The position numbers and the translations under genes are program-made. From contig OX375880.1 in NCBI GenBank assembly GCA_947359465.1, positions 17,988,120-18,052,119 of the forward strand: a stretch of DNA of 64,000 nt, read 5' to 3'. Of the stretch, positions 22,030-31,929 are shown in pieces (within the stretch, counting starts at the first letter, position 1; every line of letters starts with the position of its first letter). Under the pieces are notes generated by a model. It was given only the letters and a program-made list of their open reading frames with translations. It was not told where the DNA came from and searched no databases. This stretch comes from Metellina segmentata. Taxonomy: Eukaryota > Arthropoda > Arachnida > Araneae > Tetragnathidae.

Positions 22030-22361
22030 TATACAGGTAAATAAGTATTTTAATTTACGTCGCACTGGAGAAACACATCGGGTTATTAACGACAGTCCTG
22101 GATCAAGCCGAAAGGGAAAGATCCGAGGACAACGCCTCGTAATTTTGAACCACGGTCAGGTGACGAGGCAACACCTGAGCTGGCACCCCACTGTCCAAAC
22201 TTCCACACCAAGGTGAGGATATTTGTGGCCAAGACAGATCTAAGGTGCGCCAGCCGCCTCTACACCGTACACTTACAAAAATCCATGCACTGACCCGGAT
22301 TCGAACCAGGAACCTTCCGATCTAGAGGCTAACAACTCAACAACTATGCCGGTTGATCGGC
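22030..22361 (-). mobile_element. SINE-A/B intermediate copy
   Basis: Reverse strand. The tail region reads ATTTACGTCGCACTGGAG (SINE-B like), but the head is SINE-A (GAACCAGGAACCTTCCGATCTAGAGG ... GCCGGTTGATCGGC). It therefore combines A-type head and B-type tail features. Confidence 0.85.
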
Positions 22362-22530
22362 ACCAACCGGTCTGTCGTGGCCGAATGTCAGGTGTCGCTT
22401 CGTCATTTGACCGTGGTTCAAAATTACGAGGTGTTGTCCTCAAATCTTTCCCTTAAGGGACTGATTCCGGACCGTCGTCAATAGCCCGTTGTGTTGCTCT
22501 AGTACTACGTTAAATAAATTACCATTACCT
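22362..22530 (+). repeat. SINE-A copy with internal deletion
   Basis: ACCAACCGGTC of the head is joined directly to CTGTCGTGGCCGAATGTC of the body. About 150 bp including both promoter boxes is missing. The 3' end is intact. Confidence 0.82.
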
Positions 22531-22602
22531 GGACCGTCGTCAATTGCCCGTTTTGTTGCTCTAGTACGATTTTAACAAAAAATGACCAATTACCAACTAA
22601 TA
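22531..22602 (+). repeat. Extra SINE tail
   Basis: A second copy of the last ~70 bp (GGACCGTCGTCAATTGCCCG ... GACCAATTACCAA) directly follows the previous SINE. Confidence 0.75.
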
Positions 22603-22639
22603 AAGATGATATTAAATAACGGACAAGCAAATACACACC

Positions 22640-22786
22640 AAGGTAAGGTAATTTTAATTAACGTCATACTAGAGCAACACAGTGGGCTATTAACGACGGT
22701 ACGGGATCAATTCCTTAAGGGAAAGAATCGAGGACAACCCCTCGTAATTTGGAGCCACGGTCAGGTGACGAGGCAACACCTGAGCG
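22640..22786 (-). repeat. 5'-truncated SINE
   Basis: Reverse-strand tail and body up to CAACACCTGAGC, then unrelated sequence. Confidence 0.8.
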
Positions 22787-22814
22787 AATATGCACGTAAG
22801 GGAAGGTGAACTGA

Positions 22815-22905
22815 CGCTGAAGAAAGTAGTGCACCCAGGGTAATTACAGGAACCGAACCTACCTTGCAGCCAACTCGCAAATTGCTAGCACAGTGGTTTT
22901 GCCCA
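22815..22905 (-). repeat. tRNA-like head, type C
   Basis: Reverse strand: CACTGTGCTAGCAATTTGCGAG, then B-box-like AGGTTCGGTTCC. Third copy of this head in the window; the A box is weak. Confidence 0.5.
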
Positions 22906-23322
22906 TTGTAACCATTTGATTTGCCAGTAATTCATTGATTGGATTACGAATCCGAGAGGTAAAAAGGCCCTCAGAATTTATATCCTTTATACGCGGCCTC
23001 CTATCCAACGTACCAGTCACCAGGCAGAGCTAGGAACCCTAAAAAAAAACCAGGACTTACCCAATATTTGCAGGTAGTGTTTCGGCGTACGATGAGGCAA
23101 CGCAATAATTGGTCGTCTGAATCCCAGCCTCATTAATCGAGTATTCACGCTTCTGCCCACAAACATGAATGGCACGGCATCTAAAACAACCTGTACAAAC
23201 ACGGGCCGAAGCTCAAGCAGAACTAGATGCGAGTATTCGAATGTAAAAATACTCGATTCTTAATAGGATTGCATCCGATTCTTTCCCGTATTCCAGCATT
23301 TACCCAGAGAACTCTGTGGTTC
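22906..23322. other. Spacer
   Basis: No feature recognised. Composition is mixed. Confidence 0.3.
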
Positions 23323-23755
23323 AATGTACGTGGAGTTGTCCTCGGTAATGGTAATGGTAATTTTAGTTAACGTCGTACTAGAGCAACACAACGGGTTATT
23401 GACGACGGTCCGGAATCAGTCCCTTAAAGGAAAGATTCGAGGACAACACCTCGTAATTTTGAACCACGGTCAGATGACGAAACAACACCTGAGCTGGCAC
23501 CCAACTCTCCAAACTTCCACGCCAACCCAACGTGAGGACTTTCGGCCACGACAGATTTAAGGTGCACCAGCCACCTCTACACCATACGTTTACAAACGTC
23601 CATGCCCGGACCCGGATTCGAACCAGGAACCTTTCGATCTAGAGGCTAACACCTTAACCACTATACCGGTTGGTCGGCGGAGTTGTCATCGGATCTCTCC
23701 CTTACGGGACTAATCCCGGACCGTCGTCAATAGCCCGTTGTGTTGCTCTAGTACG
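23323..23755 (+). repeat. Old SINE fragment split by a SINE-A
   Basis: GGAGTTGTCCTCGG (to 23345) continues after the insert as ATCTCTCCCTTACGGGACTAATCCCGG and the CAATAGCCCGTTGTGTTGCTC tail. Confidence 0.85.
23346..23678 (-). mobile_element. SINE-A copy nested in another SINE
   Basis: Full-length reverse-strand copy with GGTAATGGTAATTTT tail and head to GGTTGGTCGGC. Flanked by GGAGTTGTCCTCGG / GGAGTTGTCATCGG (23332-23345, 23679-23692; one mismatch). Confidence 0.93.
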
Positions 23756-24077
23756 TAATTTGTAATTAACGTCGTACTAGAGCAACACAACGGGCTATTG
23801 ACGACGGTCCGGAATCAGTCCCTTAAGGGAAAGATTCGAGGACAACACCTCGTAATTTTGAACTACGGTTAAATGATGAAGCAACACCTGAGCTGGCACA
23901 CCACTCTCCAAACTGCTACACCAACCCAACGTGAACACTTTCGGTCTCGACAGATTTAAGGTGCACCAGCCGCCTCTACACCCTGCGCTTACAAACATCC
24001 ATGTCCCGACCCGGATTTTAACCAGGAACCTTCCGATCTAGAGGCTAACATCTTAACTACTATACCGGTTGGTCGGC
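23756..24077 (-). mobile_element. SINE-A copy
   Basis: Reverse strand. Tail AATTTGTAATTAACG, full body, head ending CTATACCGGTTGGTCGGC. The B-box complement is changed (GGATTTTAAC). Confidence 0.9.
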
Positions 24078-24796
24078 CTCAAAAAGGAGAACATTTGGTA
24101 AAAATATTTTTTTTTTTTAAATAGGACAAAAATAGGACATAATAATTAAAATTTGTCTAAGGGGCCGTCTTCATATTAAACTGGGTGCTTGCTCCGATAA
24201 TTTCAATACGAACCCTCATCTTTTATCACACATTTGGATTCTATACACCATTTCTGGCGGTAATACAAAAACATCAATTTTATTGGATTTTTCACCGATT
24301 TGGAAACGTTCAAAAATTAGATATCCTAATGTTAAATTGGTCTTTCGTGTTTTTTGTTATATTTGCTGCAAACATTAATTTTTCTTGGAAATTTTTCATC
24401 CTCTGCTACCCAAAACCCCCCAAACACACAATCTACAAACATTTTAACTATCAAACAAATTTACAATCGTTTATCAATTATGAAATTAATATTCATAAAA
24501 ATTATGAATAGAAACAAGGGCAAATTTTGACACCATGTGATTCAACTGTGTTCTTTTGAAGGCTTACATGTAGAAGATATATACTCTGGAAATCAAAACT
24601 AGGAAAAAAACAAGACACTCATTACAACCGCATATTTGCACATCAACCGTTGAACTCTCTTCTGGAACTTACTTTTAACGTTCTTCCAGATTTAGAATTC
24701 CAATTCCAGTTAAAGATAAAATAAAATTCCGAAAAGCATGCGGAGGGAAAAGTTGCAAGCGCTATAAATATCAACAGTAGTTGTGGTGGTAAGTTG
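24078..24796. other. AT-rich spacer
   Basis: Contains an open frame at 24185-24511 with hydrophobic, AT-driven codons and no motif. I do not call it a gene. Confidence 0.35.
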
Positions 24797-25093
24797 TCGG
24801 ATTGACGTCACATTAGAGCAACTCAACGGGATATTGACGACGGTCCGGGATCAATCCCCTAAGGGAGAGCAACACCACGTAATTTTGAACCACGGTCCGA
24901 TGACGAGGTCCCACCTGAGCAGGCACCCCAAGCTCCAAACTTTCAAACCACGCTAACAGCGCAGGACAAATTTAAGATGTACCAGCCGCCTCGACACCAT
25001 ACGCTTGCAAACATCCATGCACTGAATCGGATTCGATTCAGGAACCTTCCGATCTAGAGGCTAATACCTTAACCTCCTCCACGATCGGTCGTC
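24797..25093 (-). mobile_element. SINE-A copy, diverged
   Basis: Reverse strand with a GATTGACGTCACATTAGAGC tail, body with small deletions, and head GATCTAGAGGCTAATACC. Confidence 0.85.
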
Positions 25094-25241
25094 CCCTTTT
25101 ACTAGGGGATGTATCCCGGACCGTCGTCGTTCCTGCTTCGAATCCGGGTCAGTGCAAGGATGTTTCTAAGAGTATGGTATAGAAGCGGCTAGTGCAACTT
25201 AAATCTGTCGTAGCTGAAAGTCCTCACGTCAATTACCATTA
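25094..25241 (+). repeat. Rearranged SINE-A fragments
   Basis: A tail-side piece (GGGGATGTATCCCGGACCGTCGTC) is joined to the B-box region (GCTTCGAATCCGGGTCAGTGC) and then body to CCTCACGTC, followed by CAATTACCATTA. The order 3'-then-5' implies tandem copies with an internal deletion. Confidence 0.7.
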
Positions 25242-25244
25242 TCG

Positions 25245-26253
25245 GGTAATGGTAATTTTAGTTAACGGCATACTAGAGCAACACAACGGGCTATTGACGA
25301 TGGTCCGGGATCAGTCCCTTAAGGGGGTCCGGGACACATCGAAATTTTTTTTTTATTAATAAATTTAGAATTTTTTTTGTACTGATTACCCATCTAACTA
25401 ATAAACAAAATCACAACACAAAATTTTTCCGACAGTTTTTTAAAAATTTTAAATTAAAATTTTTTGTAAAAAAGAGGGGTCATTTTAAATTGCTAAAACT
25501 CTAAATATTCTTGATCAATTTTCAAAATTCTCGCAGTAAATTATTCACAAATTTATAAACTTTAATTTTGATTCAGCAATTTAAATTGCTGAATCAAAAT
25601 ATTAATTTAATAAAAAATAAAAAATATTTGAATGAAACTCTTTGAAAATTTTAAGGTACTTTTTTTTTAAAAAGTCATATTTTTAAAAGTAAATATTTGT
25701 TTCAAATTTGCTGAATCAAAATTAAAGTATAATGTTTGAAAAAGATATATTCCAAACTTCAACCCTTAAACTTTATCGGTTTTCGACTTATAGCAATTTG
25801 AATACAGGAAATCTTGAAATAATGTATCATGGAGAAAAATGCATTTAAAGTTTTAAAGACAGATCTTGTTGCCATGACAACAACTGTCAAGAGTGTTAGA
25901 TTTTCCAAACAACGCACCACAAAAATTATTATACCTCTAGTTTTAAATAAGATAGAAACATGATTTAGATGTCCTTTTAATCAGAAAAACACAGAGAGAA
26001 TTTCTTAGAATAATAAAAAAAAATTCGAAAATTTGACGATATTTGTGTCCCGGACCCCCTTAAGGGAGAGATCCGAGGACAACACCTCGTCATTTTGAAC
26101 CACGGTCAGATGACGAAGCAATACCTGAGCTGGCTTCCCACTCTCCAAACTTCTACACCAACCCAACGTGAGGGCTTTCAGCCACGACAGATTCAAGGCC
26201 CCGAACCAGGAACCTTCCGATCTGGAGGCTAACACCGTAACCATCAGTCCGGG
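25245..26253 (-). mobile_element. SINE-A copy split by a TTAA element
   Basis: The tail half is 25245-25322 and the body/head half 26060-26253. The original site was CAGTCCC-TTAA-GGGAGAGATCC, normal SINE body. The second half lacks ~60 bp between body and head. Confidence 0.9.
25323..26059. mobile_element. TTAA-target TIR element
   Basis: Ends GGGGGTCCGGGACACA and its inverse. TTAA is on both sides (25319-25322, 26060-26063). The 737-bp interior is AT-rich and non-coding and has a 36-bp perfect palindrome at 25565-25600. TTAA points to piggyBac or Kolobok; the G-run start does not match the usual CCC of piggyBac, so the superfamily is open. Confidence 0.9.
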
Positions 26254-26280
26254 CTCATCTGACTGTGGTTCAATATGGTA

Positions 26281-27349
26281 TCGTGTCCTGTCCGGACGTT
26301 TCTTGAGCGGACTTTTTTGACACCTCCCCGTTTCCTCGGAAAGTTGGCGAGAACGCGTTGCGAACACGCCCTAATTAGGGCGTAGGAACTCCTGGCCGCT
26401 CAGGACCAGGGCTGTAGTGGAGGGTATACGGTGGTATACGCCGTATACCCTCTGGTTTACCCAGAAAATTTCGTATACCCTCTGCTTTTTCTTAAAAACT
26501 ACGTGCATCACTTTGCTTTTCCTAGGAAACATAGATAGCTAAAGAAGCAAAAGAAAAGTTTCTATTTCAAAATATCACCTCGGTACATAATTCCAAAATC
26601 GTATCTATTAATAAAAAGCAATTCATTTAAAGTATTGTTGACAGAATGAAATCCAGAGTTTGATCTGATGTTAATGAAGAAAATTGTCATCTTTTGAAGG
26701 ATATATCCATACTTTATCCAGAAAATATAAGTAATAAGGACATTCGCCATGGAGAAAAAAAGGTGAAAAGGATCTGTCAACTTTTTTTGGTATAGGTGAA
26801 ATGTGCACTATTCAGTGTTTGAGGAACCAATAAAAACGCCCAATTGTTTCAGAAAATTTAAACCCTCTTTTAAGAACAATTGAAATATTACCATTTTCCA
26901 CGGCCGAGTGCGAGCACGGGTTGAGTTTAATGAATAACGAGTGTAACATATTTGATATCATCTTTATTGATTTCATACATCTCCAAATGTTTATTAATGC
27001 AAATGGACCACCTATAGAACACTTTCAACCGGAAAAAAAAAATTTGTAAATTCTTGGTTAGCCAACCAGTGCTGTTCAGTAGACAATAGATCAACAGTAT
27101 GCGCTTCAAAAAGACACAGAGACGGATTTCTCTTGTCAAGCAGTTTAGAAAATATTTCAATGGAAATAATAGAGGTAGACCTTAAACTTTGTTTATAAAA
27201 AAAATTACATCCTACTTTTTATGTGTTTAAATATTTTTCTCTTAATATTTCCTGTAAGTATTTCAAATCATAGTTTAATATTAATATAGTGATGTTTTCA
27301 AATTTGAGTATTACTCAATGCTAGTCTGCACATTTTGCTTTGCATAAAC
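26281..27349. other. Spacer with one hAT-like end
   Basis: At 26407 CAGGGCTGTAGTGGAGG looks like a hAT terminus. It is followed by a hairpin GGGTATACGG (26422-26431) / CCGTATACCC (26441-26450). No matching opposite end was found. The rest is AT-rich with no supported gene. Confidence 0.4.
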
Positions 27350-27520
27350 ACAGTAAACTCACAATAACTCGAACCTTGTGAACACAAAATTTCTGCTTAG
27401 GAAGTTCCTTCAAAGTTCCACAGTTCCTCTCTTGTAATACAAAATTAATATAGGCATTTTTTCTCTCGATAATTTGAACTTGAATTAATTCGAACATATT
27501 CCTTGGTCCTTTGAGTATAC
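27350..27520. repeat. pogo/Tigger-like end fragment
   Basis: CAGTAAACTCACAATAACTCGAACC resembles the pogo/Tigger terminus (CAGTA ... TCGAA). TTTGAACTTGAATTAATTCGAAC near 27473 fits the AATTCGAA-rich subterminal part. No transposase and no right TIR were seen. Confidence 0.45.
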
Positions 27521-27599
27521 TCCATGGGCGCTCGGAGGAGTTGCCCCCCACCCCCCTGGAAAGTGTAAGTAGTAAGTACATGTTTCGAGGAAACGTAAC

Positions 27600-28262
27600 C
27601 GTTCAATAGGACGTGGTGTTGTCCTCGGACCTTTTCCTAGGGGGATTGATCCCGGACGGTCGTCAATGGGTTGTATTTGCTCTAGTACGACGTTAATTAA
27701 AATTACCCGGACCGTCGTCAATAACCCGACTGTATAGCTCCAGAACGACGTTAATTAAAGTACCTTCCCCGCGGTCTTGATTTATGAATCGAACACTCAG
27801 CATTCGATTCAAAAATGAATTCGATTCAGCACATCACCAAACGGAACACACTCAACGCTCGTCAATGGGTTGTGTTTGCTCTAGTACGACGTTAATTAAA
27901 AATATTACCTAATTAACCCGGAACGTCGTTAATAACCCGCTGTGTAGCTCCAAAACGACGTTAATTAAAATACCTACCCGCAGTCTTAATTAATGAATCG
28001 AATACTCAGCATTCGATTCAAAAAATGCATTCGATTCATCGCACCACCCAACGGAACACACTCGACGCTCGTCAATGGGTTGTGTTTGCTCTAGTACGAC
28101 GTTAATTAAAAATATTACCAAATTACCAGGAACGTCCTCAATAACCCGCTGCGTAGCTCCAAAACGACGTTAATTAAAATACCTACCGCGGTCTTGATTA
28201 ATGAATCGAATACTCAGCATTCGATTCAGTACACCACCAAACGGAACACTCTCGACGCTCCC
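27600..28262. repeat. Tandem array of SINE-tail units, ~205 bp x 3
   Basis: CGTCAATGGGTTGTRTTTGC recurs near 27660, 27861 and 28072. Each unit holds two SINE 3' ends (a CTAGTACGACGTTAATTAAAA one and a CCAAAACGACGTTAATTAAAA one). These are followed by a non-SINE block with GAATCGAATACTCAGCATTCGATTC and CCAAACGGAACACACTC. Units differ by small indels and substitutions. Confidence 0.88.
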
Positions 28263-28311
28263 AAGTGAAGTGGAGAGAGAGAGAAAGACTGTTGATTGTG
28301 CACACACACAC

Positions 28312-29236
28312 ACTAGCGCGTCTTTCTAGTAATGGCTCTTCGTTACGTGGACGATTCTATTTAGGACCGTGGGGAGGACAGGCGCCTCAATCCCATGATA
28401 GTACTTTACGCAAGTCCAACTTGATCGACTAATCGGATCACATGACCTAGATACGTATGTCATCAAGGTTTATAGTTGTTGGCGATTTATCTCTTCCTTT
28501 CTGCTTTCTTCTTTTCTTTTCAGATCCATGGCTATGGGTGGGTAGAGGTGGGAGCCGAAAATTGTATCCTTTTATTATATAAGTTAATAATTATATAAGT
28601 TAGTGTTTTATGTATGCTTTTTGTTACATCAGAATGGTCCTAAGCCAGCGGTGGATACGACACCATCATCCTAAAGCAAAGGGGACGGCAGAGGGGCGGA
28701 AAAATATCAGCTGGTAGTGAGTTCAGGAGTGGTTCTTAGATTATTTATGTAAAATCAACGGAAGCTTGGAAAAATATGAAAAGGGTATTAAAAATTAGGA
28801 AAAGTAAATTTGAATGAAAAGGAATTAAATTGGAATTTTTTAAAAATAATTTGGAGGATCTAAAAATTTTTCCGCCAGCTGGGTTCGAACTCGGGAAGTC
28901 ATCCTCCGCTGCCGACGCTAATCTGAAGGTGGGTGACTTTAGCCATTAGGCCATCGTTGCTTCACGAAAAGGAGCTCTTTAAAGTATAAGTACCCTTCCA
29001 TCAATCATACATTCCATCAATCTGCTTCAAAAAATCATAGAAGACACACAAAAAAAGACTACCAGACAAGTAAATAATCATAGCTCACTGTAGATCAAAT
29101 GATCAAAACAAGTTACGAAAGAATCAAACTGAAGAATCGATTCACTTATCACGAGTTTAATATCTACCGACCTCCCTACGGTCCTAAATAGAATCGTCCA
29201 CGTAACGAAGAGCCATTACTAAAAAGACGCGCTAGT
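28312..29236. mobile_element. TIR element between two CA microsatellites
   Basis: 66-bp inverted ends (28312-28377 and 29171-29236, two mismatches) beginning ACTAGCGCGTCTTT. The left flank is (CA)n and the right flank (AC)n, so the TSD could be ACACACAC or shorter but cannot be read. The interior is non-coding and includes a tRNA-like segment. Confidence 0.75.
28871..28970 (-). repeat. tRNA-like segment, type D
   Basis: Reverse strand: GATGGCCTAATGGCTAAAG (A-box-like) and, ~50 bp on, GAGTTCGAACCC (B box). The ends do not pair as an acceptor stem. The long middle resembles tRNAs with a variable arm. Probably a SINE head unrelated to A-C, or a decayed tRNA. Confidence 0.5.
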
Positions 29237-29254
29237 ACACACACACACACACAC

Positions 29255-30318
29255 AGCAGCTTCCTGCTTGCCGTCCAGATGAGCAAACAGAAATTAGAGG
29301 AAACACAAGTCATAAAGATCCCGCACACGCGCGGCAGTGTGGCCGGAGGGGAAAGAGCGAACGACATCCGAGGGTTGTTCCAAAAAATGCCGCTGCTGTT
29401 TTCGCTCTCTTCTTCTCGAAATCTGTTGTTCGGGGTAAAGAGAAGAGAAAGGACCTAGTGGTTGTCCAGTTATCGGGAAAGGAATGCTCTCAATTAGGGC
29501 GGCCAATTAGACGGGGAAATGGAGATCTTCCTTTTCGAATAAATATCCTCATTAAGAGGCCGGCCAATTGGCTGTCACAATTAGGAACACCGAGGTCTGT
29601 TGTTTGAAGAGGGGATTCTGCTGCGACAGAAGAGGTTAATGGCCCGTTGGGTTAGTTGAGCTGTGGTTTAATGGATCGAGGAGGTGGTCTAGGGGTTTTC
29701 GGGTTGCAGTGGTACACGTGATCCACCTGGTGGTTATCTGGACGAGGGTGAGTGGTAATTTTTGATTTAATTCCCTCCTAACCACTCAACTGAGGGCCAA
29801 TTAAAATACAGCAAAGTAGCTATTTAACTAACGTTGTGGCGAAGTGATAAAAGAGGACATCTTGTTTCACCAGACGCCTGGCCATCTGAAATCGTTCTTT
29901 GTCGGACAACGGCCAGCCCCTCTGTTGAAATAGAAGTGAAAAGGCGGGGGAGCTCCCCTCGAGTTTTGAGACGATGGAAAACTGAAAACTGTCCAAGGGT
30001 TTTTCCCACAGACGGGAACTTCGAGGCTTGGAGCAGAGAGGACTTTGTCAGCGATCAGAGGATTCTCTGACAGACTCGAGAAGAGTTATGTCTGAATTCT
30101 CTTTTTTCGTTGCTCGAATTCGGGGGAACGTACCCATTATGGTCGTTGTTTCGAGGGCGTACTAGCGACGCCCTAGACTTTGGCAGTTAAGTCTCCGGTG
30201 GAGACTCTTTGTGATGTTTTGAAATTGTCTGTTCAACACAGCAACACTGTATAAATTTTACTAACCAAAAAATAAAAGAATATTTGTTTTTTATACAATA
30301 ATCAGATTTCCTAAAATA
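29255..30318. other. Mixed-GC spacer
   Basis: GC is higher than the window average from about 29300 to 30200. Short open frames on both strands have no domain. I cannot exclude host unique or regulatory sequence. Confidence 0.3.
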
Positions 30319-30717
30319 TCCGGAAGGTTCCTGGTTCGAATCCGGGTCCAGGCATGGTTGTTCGTAAACTTATGGTAATGGTAATTTCAGTTAACGTCGT
30401 ACTAGAGCAACACAACGGGCTATTGACGACGGTCCGGGATCAGTCCCTTGAGGGAAAGATCCGAGGACTGTAAACTTATGGTGTAGAGGCGGCTGGTGCA
30501 CCTTAAAATCGGTCGTGGCCGAAAGTCCTCACGTTGGGTTGGCGTGGAAGTTTGGAGAGTGGGGTGCCAGATCAGGTGTTGCTTCGTCATCTGGCCGTGG
30601 TTCAAAAATACGAGGTATTGTATTCGGATCTTTCCCTTAAGGGACTGATTCCGGACCGTCGTCAATAGCCCGTTGTGTTGCTCTAGTACGACGTTAACTA
30701 AAATTACCATTACCTAA
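30319..30717 (+). mobile_element. SINE-A copy with a SINE inside
   Basis: Starts in the head after the A box (CGGAAGGTTCCTGGTTCGAATCC). It is interrupted at 30377-30469 and then runs to ACTAAAATTACCATTACC. Confidence 0.92.
30377..30469 (-). mobile_element. 5'-truncated SINE-A nested in SINE-A
   Basis: 93 bp of reverse-strand tail. GTAAACTTATGGT is repeated exactly on both sides (30364-30376, 30470-30482). It stops at GATCCGAGGACT. Confidence 0.93.
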
Positions 30718-31230
30718 AATATCCTTCCTGCTAAAACTTATACACCCGAGTTGTTTAACATTGTTACAACGTCGCACTATAGCAATACCACGGGCTATTC
30801 TATAGACAAGAATAAGAGTCGTTTCAGCGCTTAAGGCACATTTCCTTTAACCACTAGCCGATCTTAAAAAGATTCGTCGGCGCCACACTACAACAATTAA
30901 CTAACTGCCATGTCTTTAATTCGTAATAAAAGGGGTGTACCATTACTCTGAGAACACTAAATTATTTAATCTAGGGTTTTGTGTATAATTTCGAGAAATT
31001 ACTTCCTACCTCAAAGGAGTAGGTGTATCGATTTGCAGCAGTCTCTAGGAGCTTCGGGAGTAAACAGGGATGTTAACGGGAGATGATGACACCGATTATC
31101 CAAGATTGTGCTGCCCCGCAGGAATTAATCTCTTTAGTAAACCGTTAAACGTCGCAGTTTTCGGGAAATTAAAACGAGCCCAGTTAATTTAAGGGATGGG
31201 TTTAATCAGTATGGTAAGCGGAGACTTTTG
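30718..31230. other. Spacer with a short SINE tail
   Basis: 30768-30803 (CAACGTCGCACTATAGCAATACC) is a SINE-B tail piece. The rest is unassigned. Confidence 0.45.
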
Positions 31231-31543
31231 GATTGGTAGGTACTTCATTCACGTCGCACTGGAGCAACACAACGGGCTATCGGTCCGGGATCAGTTCCTT
31301 AAGAGAAAGATCCGAGGACAACACCTCGTAATTTTGAACCACGGTCAGATGACGAGGTCACAACCGGGCTGGCCACCCCACTCTCTTAACCTCCACACCA
31401 TGACAACTCGAGGACTAGTGAGGCCGCGACATATTTTACGTACACAAGCCCCCTTTGGCCACGACGGTCTTTTGGTTGCATTCGAACTCGCAACTCCCAG
31501 GTTCTTAATATGTTGCTTTTCCAATCGGGCTACTGTGGCCTCC
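31231..31543 (-). mobile_element. SINE-B copy, near full length
   Basis: Tail GGTAGGTACTTCATTCACG, complete body, GACGGTCTTTTGGTTGCATTCGAAC, and head to CCAATCGGGCTACTGTGGCC. It shows the whole SINE-B order in one piece, about 310 bp. Confidence 0.88.
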
Positions 31544-31750
31544 GATTTCGAAGGGAAAGAAGCGAGGATATATACCTAGTCATTTTGACCAATTGAGTGG
31601 TTAGAGGGACCCACGGTCCAAAAGGGTTGGAAAAATCACGTGTCGGAATGGCCGCTTAAGCTCGGATGGAAGGTAGGTATTCGCGTCGTTGGCAACACAA
31701 CGGGCTTTCGGTGACGGTCCGAGATCCATCCCTGAGGGAAAGATCCCAGT
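31544..31750 (-). repeat. SINE fragments
   Basis: 31544-31590 (GAAGGGAAAGAAGCGAGG) and 31671-31750 (GGTAGGTATTCGCG ... GAGGGAAAGATCCC) are separate pieces of reverse-strand SINE. Confidence 0.6.
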
Positions 31751-31884
31751 TAAGAAGTCGTCTTATCGATGAGAAAGTTAACAAACTTATTTTTTTACAA
31801 ACTGTAAATAACACAAATATCGGGGCGTATAATAATTATATGCCCCAATATATTTTTATATTTCTCTCTATATTAAAAAAAAGT

Positions 31885-31909
31885 TACCGCCGCCGCCGCC
31901 GCCGCCGCA
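31885..31909. repeat. (CCG)n microsatellite
   Basis: Eight tandem CCG/GCC units in AT-rich sequence. They create an arginine run in a short chance frame. Confidence 0.85.
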
Positions 31910-31929
31910 GAATTGAAATTTTTGTTGTT

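Noticed and set aside
24185..24511. 108-codon forward frame
   Set aside because: AT-rich codons, no motif, no flanking splice or promoter signal.
28871..28970. tRNA-Ser/Leu-like gene
   Set aside because: The box spacing fits a long variable arm, but the acceptor stem does not pair.
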